From contig QQVM01000017.1 of NCBI GenBank assembly GCA_003389385.1, positions 260,443 to 324,442 on the forward strand: a DNA stretch of 64,000 nucleotides, in the 5' to 3' direction. Made by a program: the position numbers and the translations under genes. This stretch comes from Bacteroidota bacterium (GTDB taxonomy: Bacteria; Bacteroidota; Bacteroidia; AKYH767-A; 2013-40CM-41-45). Positions 34,581 to 44,045 of this stretch are shown one piece after another (position 1 is the first letter of the stretch; every line of letters begins with the position of its first letter). The notes under the pieces were generated by a model that worked only from the letters and a program-made list of their open reading frames with translations, was not told the origin of the DNA and made no database searches.

Positions 34581-35546
34581 TCAGATGATTCCTTCCCGAA
34601 TAAGATCATGGATGTGAATCATGCCCACATATTTTTCCTTGTCCTTTACAAGGAGTTGGGAAATATTATTTTCGTTCATCACATTCAATGCGTCTGCTGC
34701 CATGGCGTCTTTGTCTATGGTTTTCGGATTCTCGCTCATGATCATCCGGGCTTTGATGCTTTCAAACTTATTCGAGTTAAGTAGCATTCTTCTCAAATCT
34801 CCGTCTGTAATCACTCCGATGATTTTATCTTTTTCCAGGACAGCTGCTGCGCCAAGGCGCTTACTGGAAATTTCAACAATCACTTTCTTTATGTCATCGT
34901 CAGGTCCCACTGATGGAGCGGCATTTCCGGGATAAATATCCTTCACTTTAAGGTAAAGTTTCTTGCCCAGTGAACCACCCGGGTGATACTTGGCAAAATC
35001 TTTAGGAGAGAAACCGCGTAAATCGAGAAGGCATACAGCAAGGGCATCACCCATGGCCATCTGCGCGACTGTGGAGCTTGTAGGGGCAAGATTATTCGGA
35101 CATGCCTCTTGCTCAACGGTAGTGTTCAGGACAATATCTGAATGACGTGCGAGATATGAAGCGACATTGCCGGTCATCCCGATAAGTTTGTTTCCCCAGT
35201 TTTTCAAAAGAGGGATCAGTACCTTAATTTCAGAAGTGTCGCCGCTTTTAGATATGCAAAGAATGATGTCGTTTTGTTGAATGTTACCCAGATCACCGTG
35301 AATGGCATCCGCAGCATGCATGAATATAGAAGGAGTGCCTGTTGAATTTAATGTCGCAACAATTTTCTGCCCGATGATTGCGCTTTTTCCTATGCCAGTA
35401 ACCACCACTCTTCCTTTTGAAGCATAAATCTGGTTCACACACTCGGCAAACTGATCGTCGATAAAATTTTTCAACCCGGCTATTGATGCGCTTTCTATCT
35501 CCAGCGTCTTCAAAGCCAATGTTTTAATTTTGTCCTGTTTCTTCAA
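34581..35546 (-). CDS. kdsD: KpsF/GutQ family arabinose-5-phosphate isomerase
   Basis: The 321-residue enzyme interconverts ribulose-5-phosphate and arabinose-5-phosphate, the first step to KDO for lipopolysaccharide. An SIS domain (~35-170) shows GRVVVTGIGKSAIIGQKIVATLNSTGTPS and HGDLGNIQQNDIILCISKSGDT. A conserved linker PKDFAKYHPGGSLGKKL follows, then a tandem CBS pair (~205-321). It starts a minus-strand run (kdsD, tatC, AhpD-like, DUF5686, lptB) and is divergent from recQ. Length and domain order are normal for the family. Confidence 0.93.
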   Translation of the reverse strand: MKKQDKIKTLALKTLEIESASIAGLKNFIDDQFAECVNQIYASKGRVVVTGIGKSAIIGQKIVATLNSTGTPSIFMHAADAIHGDLGNIQQNDIILCISKSGDTSEIKVLIPLLKNWGNKLIGMTGNVASYLARHSDIVLNTTVEQEACPNNLAPTSSTVAQMAMGDALAVCLLDLRGFSPKDFAKYHPGGSLGKKLYLKVKDIYPGNAAPSVGPDDDIKKVIVEISSKRLGAAAVLEKDKIIGVITDGDLRRMLLNSNKFESIKARMIMSENPKTIDKDAMAADALNVMNENNISQLLVKDKEKYVGMIHIHDLIREGII

Positions 35547-35595
35547 TGTTGGAAAATTTTTTGGTGAATGTAGCGTTTGGCATTAGCTTATTTGG

Positions 35596-35603
35596 CAAAA
35601 TTA
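35596..35603 (-). promoter_or_regulatory. Possible -7 element of the kdsD operon
   Basis: On the minus strand this reads TAATTTTG, matching TAnnTTTG, 50 bp before the kdsD start. A -33 element at the right distance is not evident. On the other strand, TAAATTGC near 35640 is only a weak match for recQ. Confidence 0.3.
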
Positions 35604-35679
35604 TTTATTTTTATTGTCGAATCATGCGGGGGGATTCAACTAAATTGCAAGTTAAATAACTAAAAATAAAGACATTACT

Positions 35680-37872
35680 ATGTTAGTGGCGGAGAAGCCT
35701 TTGAAGACCTACTTACAGAAATACTTCGGGTTTGATAAATTCAAGGGTGAACAGGAAGATATTATTAAGAACGTTCTATCAGGCAAGGACACATTTGTGA
35801 TTATGCCGACCGGTGGCGGGAAATCCATGTGTTATCAGCTTCCTTCTCTCATCATGGAAGGAACTGCAGTGGTGGTTTCTCCCTTAATTGCACTGATGAA
35901 GAATCAGGTTGATGCCATGCGTGGCTTCAGCAATGAGAATGGAGTTGCACACTTTTTAAACTCATCTCTCAACAAAGGCGAGATCGCCACGGTGAAGGAT
36001 GATATCAAGAGAGGACGGACTAAATTATTATATGTCGCACCTGAATCACTTACCAAGGAAGAAAACATTGAGTTTTTAAAGAATGTGAATGTATCATTCT
36101 TTGCGATTGATGAAGCACATTGCATTTCTGAATGGGGGCATGATTTCAGGCCAGAATACCGACGCTTGAGACCCATCATGGAAGCAATTGGCAAAGTTCC
36201 GGTGATAGCCCTTACAGCCACAGCTACTCCAAAGGTTCAGCTCGACATACAGAAAAATCTTGGCATGATGGACGCTACTGTGTACAAGGCTTCCTTCAAC
36301 CGTGCCAATCTTTATTATGAAGTAAGACCCAAGCTTGATGTTGCCAAGGAAATCATTAAATTCATTAAACAAAATAGCGGCAAATCCGGAATCATTTATT
36401 GTCTCAGCCGCAAGAAAGTGGAGGAGATTGCCTCGATACTTTCAGTGAATGGCATCAAGGCATTGCCTTATCATGCAGGCCTGGAAGCTGCTGTACGAGC
36501 CAAGACACAGGATAAATTCCTGATGGAAGACATTGATGTAATTGTCGCAACGATCGCCTTCGGCATGGGAATTGACAAGCCGGATGTACGCTTTGTTATT
36601 CACCATGATATCCCCAAAAGCCTTGAAGGATATTACCAGGAAACGGGGCGTGCCGGCAGGGATGGCAGGGAAGGGAAATGTCTCACTTTCTACAGCTACA
36701 AGGATATAGAGAAACTTGAGAAGTTCATGAAAGGGAAGCCTGTAGCAGAACAGGAAGTGGGGAAACAACTGCTTCTCGAAACTGTAGGTTATGCTGAAAC
36801 TTCAGTTTGCAGACGAAAAGTGCTGCTGAATTATTTCGGAGAAAACTACACTGAAACTGATTGTAAAAATTGCGATAACTGCCTTCATCCTAAAAAGAGT
36901 TTTGACGGACAAGAGGAGGTTTGCACTGTCCTTGAGACTGTGATTGCCGTGAAAGAAAAATTCGCGATGGATCACATAGTGAATGTAATAACTGGCAAGG
37001 AGGAAAATGCAGTAAAGCTGCATGGACATGATCAGCTCGAGATTTTCGGCGAAGGAGAAGAGCATGATCCTAAATACTGGATCGCCATAGTAAGGCAATC
37101 TCTTCTTGAAGGTCTTTTATCCAAGGATATTGAAACCTACGGAACATTAAAGATTACTGACAAGGGTCGAGCGTTTCTGAAAAAGCCTGTTAAAATCCTC
37201 ATGGTCGAGGACAAAGATTACAGCAACACTGAAAGCGATGATGACGAAGAGTTCAGCGGCGGGGGCGGTTCCGCTCCGGCAGATCCGGAGCTTTTTGCTG
37301 CACTCAAGGATCTGCGAAAGAAAATAGCCAAACAGAAAAATGTTCCTCCCTTTGTCGTTTTCCAGGATCCCTCTCTGGAGGAAATGGCCATACAATATCC
37401 CATAACGATTGAAGAGTTGAAGAACATTTCCGGTGTGGGATCAGGAAAAGCAGCCAAGTTTGGTAAGCCATTCGTTGAGCTCATTGAAAAGTATGTAGAG
37501 GAAAATGAAATTGAAAGACCGATGGATCTCGTAGTGAAATCGGTAGTAAATAAAAGCGGACTTAAGGTTTATCTCATCCAGAATATCGACCGAAAAATTT
37601 CATTGCATGACATGGTCAAAGCCAAGGGGATTAACTTTAGTGATCTGTTAGGGGAGATAGAAAGTATTGTGGCCTCAGGCACTCGTCTCGACCTGAACTA
37701 TTATATCAATGAAGTGATTGATCAGGACAGGCAGGAGGAAGTTTTTGATTATTTCAAAACTGCTGAAACTGACTCAGCAGAAGACGCGATGAAGGAACTG
37801 GGCGAAAATGATTATTCGCTGGATGATATCAGACTGATGCGCATCAAATTCCTCAGTGAAATGGGTAATTGA
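35680..37872 (+). CDS. recQ: ATP-dependent DNA helicase RecQ
   Basis: The 730-residue enzyme unwinds DNA 3' to 5' during repair and restart. Walker A is MPTGGGKS at 42-49, the DEAH box at 144-147 continues as CISEWGHDFRPEY, and the C-terminal helicase half has FGMGIDKPDVRFVIHHDIPKS and QETGRAGRDG. The RQC zinc site is Cys377, Cys395, Cys398 and Cys401. A winged-helix region and an HRDC domain (~560-610, FVVFQDPSLEEMAIQYP) follow. The last ~110 residues extend past the HRDC, as in Bacteroidota homologues. It is divergent from kdsD and convergent with the SprB-repeat gene. Confidence 0.95.
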   Translation: MLVAEKPLKTYLQKYFGFDKFKGEQEDIIKNVLSGKDTFVIMPTGGGKSMCYQLPSLIMEGTAVVVSPLIALMKNQVDAMRGFSNENGVAHFLNSSLNKGEIATVKDDIKRGRTKLLYVAPESLTKEENIEFLKNVNVSFFAIDEAHCISEWGHDFRPEYRRLRPIMEAIGKVPVIALTATATPKVQLDIQKNLGMMDATVYKASFNRANLYYEVRPKLDVAKEIIKFIKQNSGKSGIIYCLSRKKVEEIASILSVNGIKALPYHAGLEAAVRAKTQDKFLMEDIDVIVATIAFGMGIDKPDVRFVIHHDIPKSLEGYYQETGRAGRDGREGKCLTFYSYKDIEKLEKFMKGKPVAEQEVGKQLLLETVGYAETSVCRRKVLLNYFGENYTETDCKNCDNCLHPKKSFDGQEEVCTVLETVIAVKEKFAMDHIVNVITGKEENAVKLHGHDQLEIFGEGEEHDPKYWIAIVRQSLLEGLLSKDIETYGTLKITDKGRAFLKKPVKILMVEDKDYSNTESDDDEEFSGGGGSAPADPELFAALKDLRKKIAKQKNVPPFVVFQDPSLEEMAIQYPITIEELKNISGVGSGKAAKFGKPFVELIEKYVEENEIERPMDLVVKSVVNKSGLKVYLIQNIDRKISLHDMVKAKGINFSDLLGEIESIVASGTRLDLNYYINEVIDQDRQEEVFDYFKTAETDSAEDAMKELGENDYSLDDIRLMRIKFLSEMGN

Positions 37873-37922
37873 TTGCCTCAAAATCAATCCATCTAATTTT
37901 ATTTTAAAATGTGCAGTGTTGA

Positions 37923-40900
37923 TCAGTTTAGCAAACTGATTTTTCCTGTGTACAAATGCTCTTCACCGGCCTCGTCAGCAAGTTTCACCCTGTATGTGTA
38001 AACTGACTCCTGACAAAGCTCTCCGCTTTTCTGATGTGTTCCGTTCCAGCCATTGTGAAGATCGTCGGAATGAAATATTTCATTTCCCCAACGATCGAAA
38101 ATTCTTATTTCTCCTTTTGAAATTCCAATTCCTGCTATATTGAAATGATCATTGATGCCATCGCCATTCGGGCTGAATGCATTTGGAATGAAAACTGAAA
38201 AATCTTCCCTCACAGTAATTTTACCGAAGACAGTATCTGAACATCCTGCAGAATTTTTGACTATCAGTCGGATGTCAAATGTGCCGGTGTTCTGGTAAGT
38301 ATGCACTGGATTGAACACATTTGAAACTGTTGTTCCGTCACCTAAGTCCCATTCATAGCTGCTTCCTCCAATACTTTGATTGAATAAAGTGAGAGTGGCA
38401 TTTGATCTTGTTAAGTGGTTTTCGGACAAGCTGAATAATGCTTCAGGAGCAGCATGGACAATTACGTGGCCGGGCATTGTGATTTCATTGATGCATCCTG
38501 CCTGTGATACAGCCCTGAGACGAACCGAAAATACACCGGGTGTATGGTAAACATGTGAGGCATGAATTGAACTTTGTTCCTGGCTGCCGTCTCCAAAATT
38601 CCATGTGTAGGTGATTTCGGGGCTTACAGGTGATAGATTTGTGAATCGGACATTTACAGGTGCGCATTCAGGTCTGGCATCTGAAGTAAAGTTCACTGCG
38701 GGAATCGTTTCAACCTGTATGTAAATCTGTGCAGAAACCGGAGTTGTACCGCATCCGTCACTTACTGTTACCTGATAATTTGTTCCTGATGTCGGTGAAA
38801 CGAAAACGGATGCTGAATCGGTTGTACTATGCATCCAGGAATAAGTGTAATCGCCGTCACCACCGGACACAGACACATGAAGATTGGTTCCGCTGCCAGT
38901 ACAACTGATATTGTTGCCTGATAAGCTTACACTCAGCGAATCCCGTACTAAGACATAATGATATTGAGACATAGCTGTGCATCCGTATGCATCAGTAACA
39001 GTGAAAGAATAACCTGTGTGTGCAATAGGTTGAATAATGGCATTCATGGAAACCTGGCCGTCATCCCATAAATAGGTATAAGGTTGAGTGCCGCCTGAAA
39101 CTGTAGAGAGAATTGTGCCTGTCTGACCCTGACACATTACGGAAGGCCCATTTATGGATATGTTCCAAGGGCTTGGTTCAACGATGTTGAACTGGCTAAT
39201 TGAAGTACAGTTATTGGCATCCGTCACTACCACCGTATAAGATCCTGTTCCCAGGCCAGTTACTGAATTCCCTGATGGATTTCCTGCTGACCATGAATAA
39301 TTGTATGGTGCGGTTCCACCTGCTATTGAGACTTGCGCAGATCCGTCAATTCCGCCTGGACATGTGATGTTTGTACTTACAGTATTAAGTTGCATTCCGC
39401 TTCCTGCATTTACATTTATACTTGAAGTTTGTGTGCATGCGTTTGCATCTGTAACTGTTACTGTGTACAAACCGGCAGGAAGATTGTTGATTGATGCTGT
39501 GCTCGCTCCGCTTGGATTCCAAAGATACTGATAGGGAGGTGTGCCGCCATTCACTGTCACTCCGGCGCTACCATCAGTTCCGCCATTGCAGCTTGCCGGA
39601 ATGCTGGACGGAGTGATTTGAAGGGAAGCAGGCTGGCCGATGCTTAGAGTTACCTGAGCCTGGCATCCGTTCAAATCGGTAATGCTCACTGTATAGTTGC
39701 CTGCTGTAAGTAAACTTGCAGTTGAAAGAGTTCCTCCTGACGGTGACCAGTTATATGTATATGGGGCTGTTCCGCCTGATGCAGTTACTCCTGCGCTGCC
39801 GTCATTCCCACCGTTGCAACTGACATCGGAAATGGAAGCAACATTGGCAAGCATAGCCCCTGAGCCGTTCACTGTAAAACTTTGTTGAAGCTGACAGGAA
39901 TTTGCGTCACTCACAGTCAAAATATAATTTCCGGCCGAAAGGTTCTGCAGTATTGAACCGCTGCCTGAAGGTTGCCAGTTGTAGTTAAGAACCCCTGTGC
40001 CTCCTGTTGCATTCACACTGATCGATCCGTCGTTCTGTCCTGAACAGGAAGCGCTCTGAACATTGGAGGAACTGATTTGAATAGGAGGTGGATCAGTCAA
40101 AAAATAGTTGGAGGAAGCACTGCATCCGTTTGCGTCAGTTACGGTGAGTGCATGCATTCCGGCTGATAATCCGGTTAATACTGCAGTGCCGGGATTTCCG
40201 TTCCAACTGTAAGAAAATGCACCGGTGCCTCCAATGGAAGAAACGCTGATTGTTCCGTCATTCCCTCCGGCACACAAAGGGTCGCTAGAGCTAAGCAGTG
40301 AAACGACAATAGGCGATGGTTCAACAATTGAGGTGCCGGATGAAAAAGTGCAGCCGTTGTTATCAGTGACAATGAGAGTGTAATTTCCGGGTCCCAGGTT
40401 GCCGACACTGGAAGAACTTCCAACTGAAGGTTGCCAGGAATATGAATATGGTGCTAGTCCTCCGCTGATGCTTGAGGTGATACTTCCATTCATGTAGCCA
40501 GAGCAAGTGATATGTGCTGGTGTAAGTGAAATGTTTGCCGGTGGGGGTTCGACAATAATCGCAGTGGCTTGGCCAAGACATCCGTTTGCATCCCTGATGC
40601 TCACATTATATGCTCCTGAACTAAGTCCGCTCAAGGATGAAGAAGTAGAACCGCCAGGAGTCCAGATGTATGTATATGGAGCTGTTCCACTGGTAGGTAT
40701 TACAATTGCTGAGCCGTCTGCTCTTCCATTACAACTTACAGGGATAGTATTCACGGTAGCATTCACACTGGAATTTGAGCCAATAGTCACACTGGCTTGC
40801 GCAAAACAACCATACATATCCGTTACGGTGACAGTATATGTTCCAGTAGTCAATCCGTTAGCAATAGCTCCGGTCCCACCTGAAGGAGACCAGGAATATC

Positions 40901-42263
40901 GATAAGCAGGATTTCCGCCGCTGGCAAGCACTGTAGCTGAACCCGTATTGCTGCTTCCACAAGCAATGTCACGAAATGTGGAAATTGTGGCGCTAAGAGG
41001 ATTTGATTCTGCAATGTTTATGCTCAGAGATGTGGCGCATCCGCTCCCGTCGGTGACAGTTACAGTATAGATGCCACCCGCAAGATTACTAGCGGTAGGT
41101 CCATTTCCTCCTGATGGTGACCATGAATAAGAATAGGGTAGAGTGCCACCACTGACGCTGACTGTGGCAGATCCGGTATTCATCCCGTAACAGGCAATAC
41201 TGGTCGAGGCAGACATGTTAACTGTTGGACCGCTGCTGTTACTCACTCCGAGGTGGGATGTCATGCTGCAACCGTTCCCGTCAGTAATTGTGATGCTATA
41301 AGAACCAGCCGGTAAATTGGATGCGACTGATGATGTTCCTCCAATGGGAGACCATTGATAACTATATGGTGCTTGTCCTCCTGCTGGTGTTACTGACAAT
41401 GCACCATCACTCATGCCGCAGCTAGCATCAGTGGAATTATAAGTGATATAGATTGAAGAAACGGGTGTGATGTTGGTGGTTTCCGAATATGTACATCCGT
41501 TATCATCTGTAACTGTCATCGTATAAAGTCCTGCAGAAAGATTCGAAGCCAGGGAAAAATTGCCTCCGCTTGGAGACCAACTGTAAGAATATGGTGCAAC
41601 ACCTCCCGACACATTTACTGCAGACGTTCCATTGGCAGAACCGGTGCAACTGGCAGGCGTATTGTTGAATAAAATGCTTAACGGGGCAGGTTGACTTATT
41701 GTAACATTCGCGCTTGCTGAACAGCCTCCAAGGTCTGTCACGCTCACTGTATAGTTACCTGCGATCAGATTCCTCGCTATGGCCCCACTGCCTCCGTTGG
41801 GCGACCAAGAGTACAAATATCCAGGACTGCCGCCGCTTACACTAACAGTTGCGGATCCGGTATTTAAACCATTGCATGCTACGTTATTATAGTTTTGGAT
41901 TACGGCGAGCAGAGGTGCTGGTTCTGTTAATAAAATTGTCTCGGTAACACTGAATCCTGTGGCATCAGTCACAAGTACAGAATATGTTCCAGCGGAAAGT
42001 CCGCTTGCAGTTGAACTGCTACCACCGGACGGAGACCAGGAAAAGGTAAATGGCGGAGTTCCACCGTTTGTTGAAGCGGTAATTGAACCATTATTGCCTC
42101 CTGCACAGGAAGGACCAAATGGGTTGAGCGAGACAGTGAATGGGAGATTGTTTGCCGATGAAGAATTCGAAAGAACCTTGCTGTCAAGTCCATGAACTGC
42201 TTCATTGAAAAATGCCAGAGATAGAAACAGTAGTAACAGAAATGTAGAATTGATTCTGTGCAT
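37923..42263 (-). CDS. SprB-repeat protein with PKD domains and T9SS type B sorting domain
   Basis: The 1446-residue protein has a signal peptide (cleavage near EAVHG, residue ~25), then about 13 SprB repeats of ~75-80 residues, each with a CxGxxDGS-type start, APYSYSWSPSGG and AGNYTVTVTDxNGC. Two less regular Ig-like units follow, then two PKD domains (TWNFGDGSQEQ and EWDLGDGTTVSN). The last ~90 residues are a type B (gliding-motility-associated) sorting domain: FIPNAFSPNGDGINDHFNI, IFDRWGNEIFHS, then TYRVKL and GKISLLN. It would be exported by T9SS and displayed on the cell surface as an adhesin. SprB of Flavobacterium johnsoniae is a gliding adhesin; whether this organism glides is unknown. 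Internal repeat DNA is divergent rather than identical. Confidence 0.92.
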   Translation of the reverse strand: MHRINSTFLLLLFLSLAFFNEAVHGLDSKVLSNSSSANNLPFTVSLNPFGPSCAGGNNGSITASTNGGTPPFTFSWSPSGGSSSTASGLSAGTYSVLVTDATGFSVTETILLTEPAPLLAVIQNYNNVACNGLNTGSATVSVSGGSPGYLYSWSPNGGSGAIARNLIAGNYTVSVTDLGGCSASANVTISQPAPLSILFNNTPASCTGSANGTSAVNVSGGVAPYSYSWSPSGGNFSLASNLSAGLYTMTVTDDNGCTYSETTNITPVSSIYITYNSTDASCGMSDGALSVTPAGGQAPYSYQWSPIGGTSSVASNLPAGSYSITITDGNGCSMTSHLGVSNSSGPTVNMSASTSIACYGMNTGSATVSVSGGTLPYSYSWSPSGGNGPTASNLAGGIYTVTVTDGSGCATSLSINIAESNPLSATISTFRDIACGSSNTGSATVLASGGNPAYRYSWSPSGGTGAIANGLTTGTYTVTVTDMYGCFAQASVTIGSNSSVNATVNTIPVSCNGRADGSAIVIPTSGTAPYTYIWTPGGSTSSSLSGLSSGAYNVSIRDANGCLGQATAIIVEPPPANISLTPAHITCSGYMNGSITSSISGGLAPYSYSWQPSVGSSSSVGNLGPGNYTLIVTDNNGCTFSSGTSIVEPSPIVVSLLSSSDPLCAGGNDGTISVSSIGGTGAFSYSWNGNPGTAVLTGLSAGMHALTVTDANGCSASSNYFLTDPPPIQISSSNVQSASCSGQNDGSISVNATGGTGVLNYNWQPSGSGSILQNLSAGNYILTVSDANSCQLQQSFTVNGSGAMLANVASISDVSCNGGNDGSAGVTASGGTAPYTYNWSPSGGTLSTASLLTAGNYTVSITDLNGCQAQVTLSIGQPASLQITPSSIPASCNGGTDGSAGVTVNGGTPPYQYLWNPSGASTASINNLPAGLYTVTVTDANACTQTSSINVNAGSGMQLNTVSTNITCPGGIDGSAQVSIAGGTAPYNYSWSAGNPSGNSVTGLGTGSYTVVVTDANNCTSISQFNIVEPSPWNISINGPSVMCQGQTGTILSTVSGGTQPYTYLWDDGQVSMNAIIQPIAHTGYSFTVTDAYGCTAMSQYHYVLVRDSLSVSLSGNNISCTGSGTNLHVSVSGGDGDYTYSWMHSTTDSASVFVSPTSGTNYQVTVSDGCGTTPVSAQIYIQVETIPAVNFTSDARPECAPVNVRFTNLSPVSPEITYTWNFGDGSQEQSSIHASHVYHTPGVFSVRLRAVSQAGCINEITMPGHVIVHAAPEALFSLSENHLTRSNATLTLFNQSIGGSSYEWDLGDGTTVSNVFNPVHTYQNTGTFDIRLIVKNSAGCSDTVFGKITVREDFSVFIPNAFSPNGDGINDHFNIAGIGISKGEIRIFDRWGNEIFHSDDLHNGWNGTHQKSGELCQESVYTYRVKLADEAGEEHLYTGKISLLN

Positions 42264-42609
42264 CCTGACTGGATCAGTTTAATATCAGAAAATTTATTGC
42301 TGGGTTTATAATTACGACAGTGTCAAATTTCCCGTAAATGCCACCGGAACGATGCTCAGGTGTATTGAACTCCTGGCTGACCGTTCGGAATATTTCACGA
42401 AATTTAAACAAAATTCTTGAGATTTCAAGCTATTGGGAGCATGTATCAGCCCTGAAAAGTGTAGTCAGGACAGGCTTGAATTCAGCGATAATTTATCCCA
42501 TACTATAATTGATAGCTGATAGTTTTTAATAAAATTCAACATTTCTCCTTTTATTATCGCACGAAGCTTTCTAATTTCGCATGAATTCAAATATTAAAAC
42601 AGGCAAAAT
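42264..42609. other. 346-bp divergent intergenic region
   Basis: This is the only gap over 300 bp. It separates the SprB-repeat gene start from mdh. I see no ORF with a plausible start, no tRNA cloverleaf and no strong hairpin. A near -7 sequence TAATTTCG lies at 42572-42579, 30 bp before mdh; it departs from TAnnTTTG by one base and lacks a clear -33. Confidence 0.6.
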
Positions 42610-43554
42610 ATGAAAGTAACAGTAGTGGGTGCGGGAAATGTCGGTGCAACTTGTGCGGATGTGATCGCCCGCCGGGAATTTGTTCATGAAGTGGTCCTTC
42701 TTGACATCAAAGAAGGAATTGCTGAAGGAAAGTCACTTGACATGTGGCAGACAGCTCCGATCAATCTTTATGATACTAGGATGTATGGCTCCACGAATGA
42801 TTATGCGAAGACTGCTAACTCTGATGTGGTGGTGATCACATCCGGATTACCGAGAAAGCCGGGCATGTCCAGAGATGATCTGATCGCTACCAATGCAGGG
42901 ATTGTTCGTTCTGTTACGGAAAACATTGTAAAGTATTCACCGGATACAATCATCATCGTTGTTTCAAATCCGCTCGACGTGATGACATATTGTGCATATC
43001 TTACTTCGAAGTTTGATCCGGCGCGTGTTTTCGGAATGGCCGGAATCCTGGATACTGCACGTTACCGTGCCTTCCTGGCCGAAGCAATCAATGTGAGTCC
43101 GAAAGACATTCAGGCAGTGCTTATGGGTGGCCACGGCGATACCATGGTTCCGCTTCCACGTTATACCACAGTTTCCGGAATTCCTGTGACGGAATTAATC
43201 TCCAGGCAGGAACTGGATGCAATTGTTGATCGCACTAAGAAAGGTGGTGGAGAACTTGTTAACCTGATGGGTACTTCCGCATGGTACGCTCCCGGAGCGG
43301 CTGCAGCTCAAATGGTTGAAGCGGTTATCAAAGATCAGAAAAGGATATTCCCTTGTTGCGCATGGCTGCAGGGTGAATATGGATTAAAAGATATTTATCT
43401 GGGAGTGCCGGTGAAACTTGGCCGTAAGGGAATAGAACAGATTATCGAACTTAAACTTAATAAGGATGAAATGGAACTGTTGAACGGTTCCGCTAAAGCT
43501 GTGAAGGAAGTCATGGAAGTTCTGGATGGGATGAATCAGCCAGCATCTAAATAA
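42610..43554 (+). CDS. mdh: Malate dehydrogenase
   Basis: The 314-residue NAD-dependent enzyme oxidises malate to oxaloacetate in the TCA cycle. The Rossmann motif GAGNVG is at 7-12, the NAD-binding acidic residue follows strand two (LLDIKEG), the mobile loop is GLPRKPGMSRDDL, VSNPLDVMTY follows, and the catalytic His175 sits in MGGHGDTMVPL. Sequence and length match the LDH-like bacterial MDH class (MDH3). It stands alone with a terminator directly after it. Confidence 0.95.
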   Translation: MKVTVVGAGNVGATCADVIARREFVHEVVLLDIKEGIAEGKSLDMWQTAPINLYDTRMYGSTNDYAKTANSDVVVITSGLPRKPGMSRDDLIATNAGIVRSVTENIVKYSPDTIIIVVSNPLDVMTYCAYLTSKFDPARVFGMAGILDTARYRAFLAEAINVSPKDIQAVLMGGHGDTMVPLPRYTTVSGIPVTELISRQELDAIVDRTKKGGGELVNLMGTSAWYAPGAAAAQMVEAVIKDQKRIFPCCAWLQGEYGLKDIYLGVPVKLGRKGIEQIIELKLNKDEMELLNGSAKAVKEVMEVLDGMNQPASK

Positions 43555-43572
43555 TATCAGCAAACTCAAATG

Positions 43573-43602
43573 AAAGGCATCCGCATCCGGATGCCTTTTT
43601 TT
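43573..43602 (+). terminator. Rho-independent terminator after mdh
   Basis: AAAGGCATCCG pairs perfectly with CGGATGCCTTT around the 4-base loop CATC, followed by a run of T. It ends 6 bp before the retropepsin-like gene, which therefore needs its own start or readthrough. Confidence 0.85.
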
Positions 43603-43607
43603 ATCAC

Positions 43608-44045
43608 ATGAAAAAAATAATTCTGCCATTGAAGATCCGGCTGATTGAAGACGATGGATGTCATATTACCCTTTGCGCTGAAATAAACGGAAAGAATGCC
43701 GAGCTTCTTGTAGATACAGGGGCATCAAGAACAGTTTTCGATCTGGAAAGAATAAAAGCATTTGTCAGTGCATCGGATTTTAAGCCCCATCATAAATTAT
43801 CAACCGGACTCGGCACAAATTCCATGGAAACGCAGGCTGTAATGATTGAGTCACTTACTCTGGGTGAATTGCTTATTTCAAATCATGAAGCAATCCTTCT
43901 TGATCTCAGACATGTGAATGAATCTTATTCTCAGCTGGAGCTTCCGGAGATTGACGGTGTGATCGGAAGCGATATTCTGCTTGCACACAAGGCAATTATT
44001 GATTTCGCAAAAAGGAAGATTACTTTTTATATTGAACAGGACTAG
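43608..44045 (+). CDS. Retropepsin-like aspartic protease domain protein
   Basis: The 145-residue protein is one retroviral-type aspartic protease lobe: NGKNAELLVDTGASRTVFD with catalytic-type Asp36-Thr-Gly, a flap-like stretch, and a second signature GVIGSDILLAHKAIIDFAKRKI near the end. Such single-lobe proteins act as dimers. No signal peptide or membrane segment is visible, so it is probably cytoplasmic. Substrates of bacterial homologues are largely unknown. The gene starts 6 bp after the mdh terminator and its end overlaps the convergent DCC gene by 4 bp, so no terminator fits between them. Confidence 0.8.
   Translation: MKKIILPLKIRLIEDDGCHITLCAEINGKNAELLVDTGASRTVFDLERIKAFVSASDFKPHHKLSTGLGTNSMETQAVMIESLTLGELLISNHEAILLDLRHVNESYSQLELPEIDGVIGSDILLAHKAIIDFAKRKITFYIEQD

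Noticed and set aside
39301-40905. Several plus-strand open frames opposite the SprB-repeat gene
   Set aside because: They recur at repeat spacing and are reflections of the repeat codons, not separate genes.
37923-42263. CRISPR-like or satellite repeat array
   Set aside because: The periodic DNA is coding, with ~230-bp units of only moderate identity.
42264-42609. tRNA or small RNA gene in the largest gap
   Set aside because: No cloverleaf, no strong hairpin with a T-run and no conserved promoter pair.
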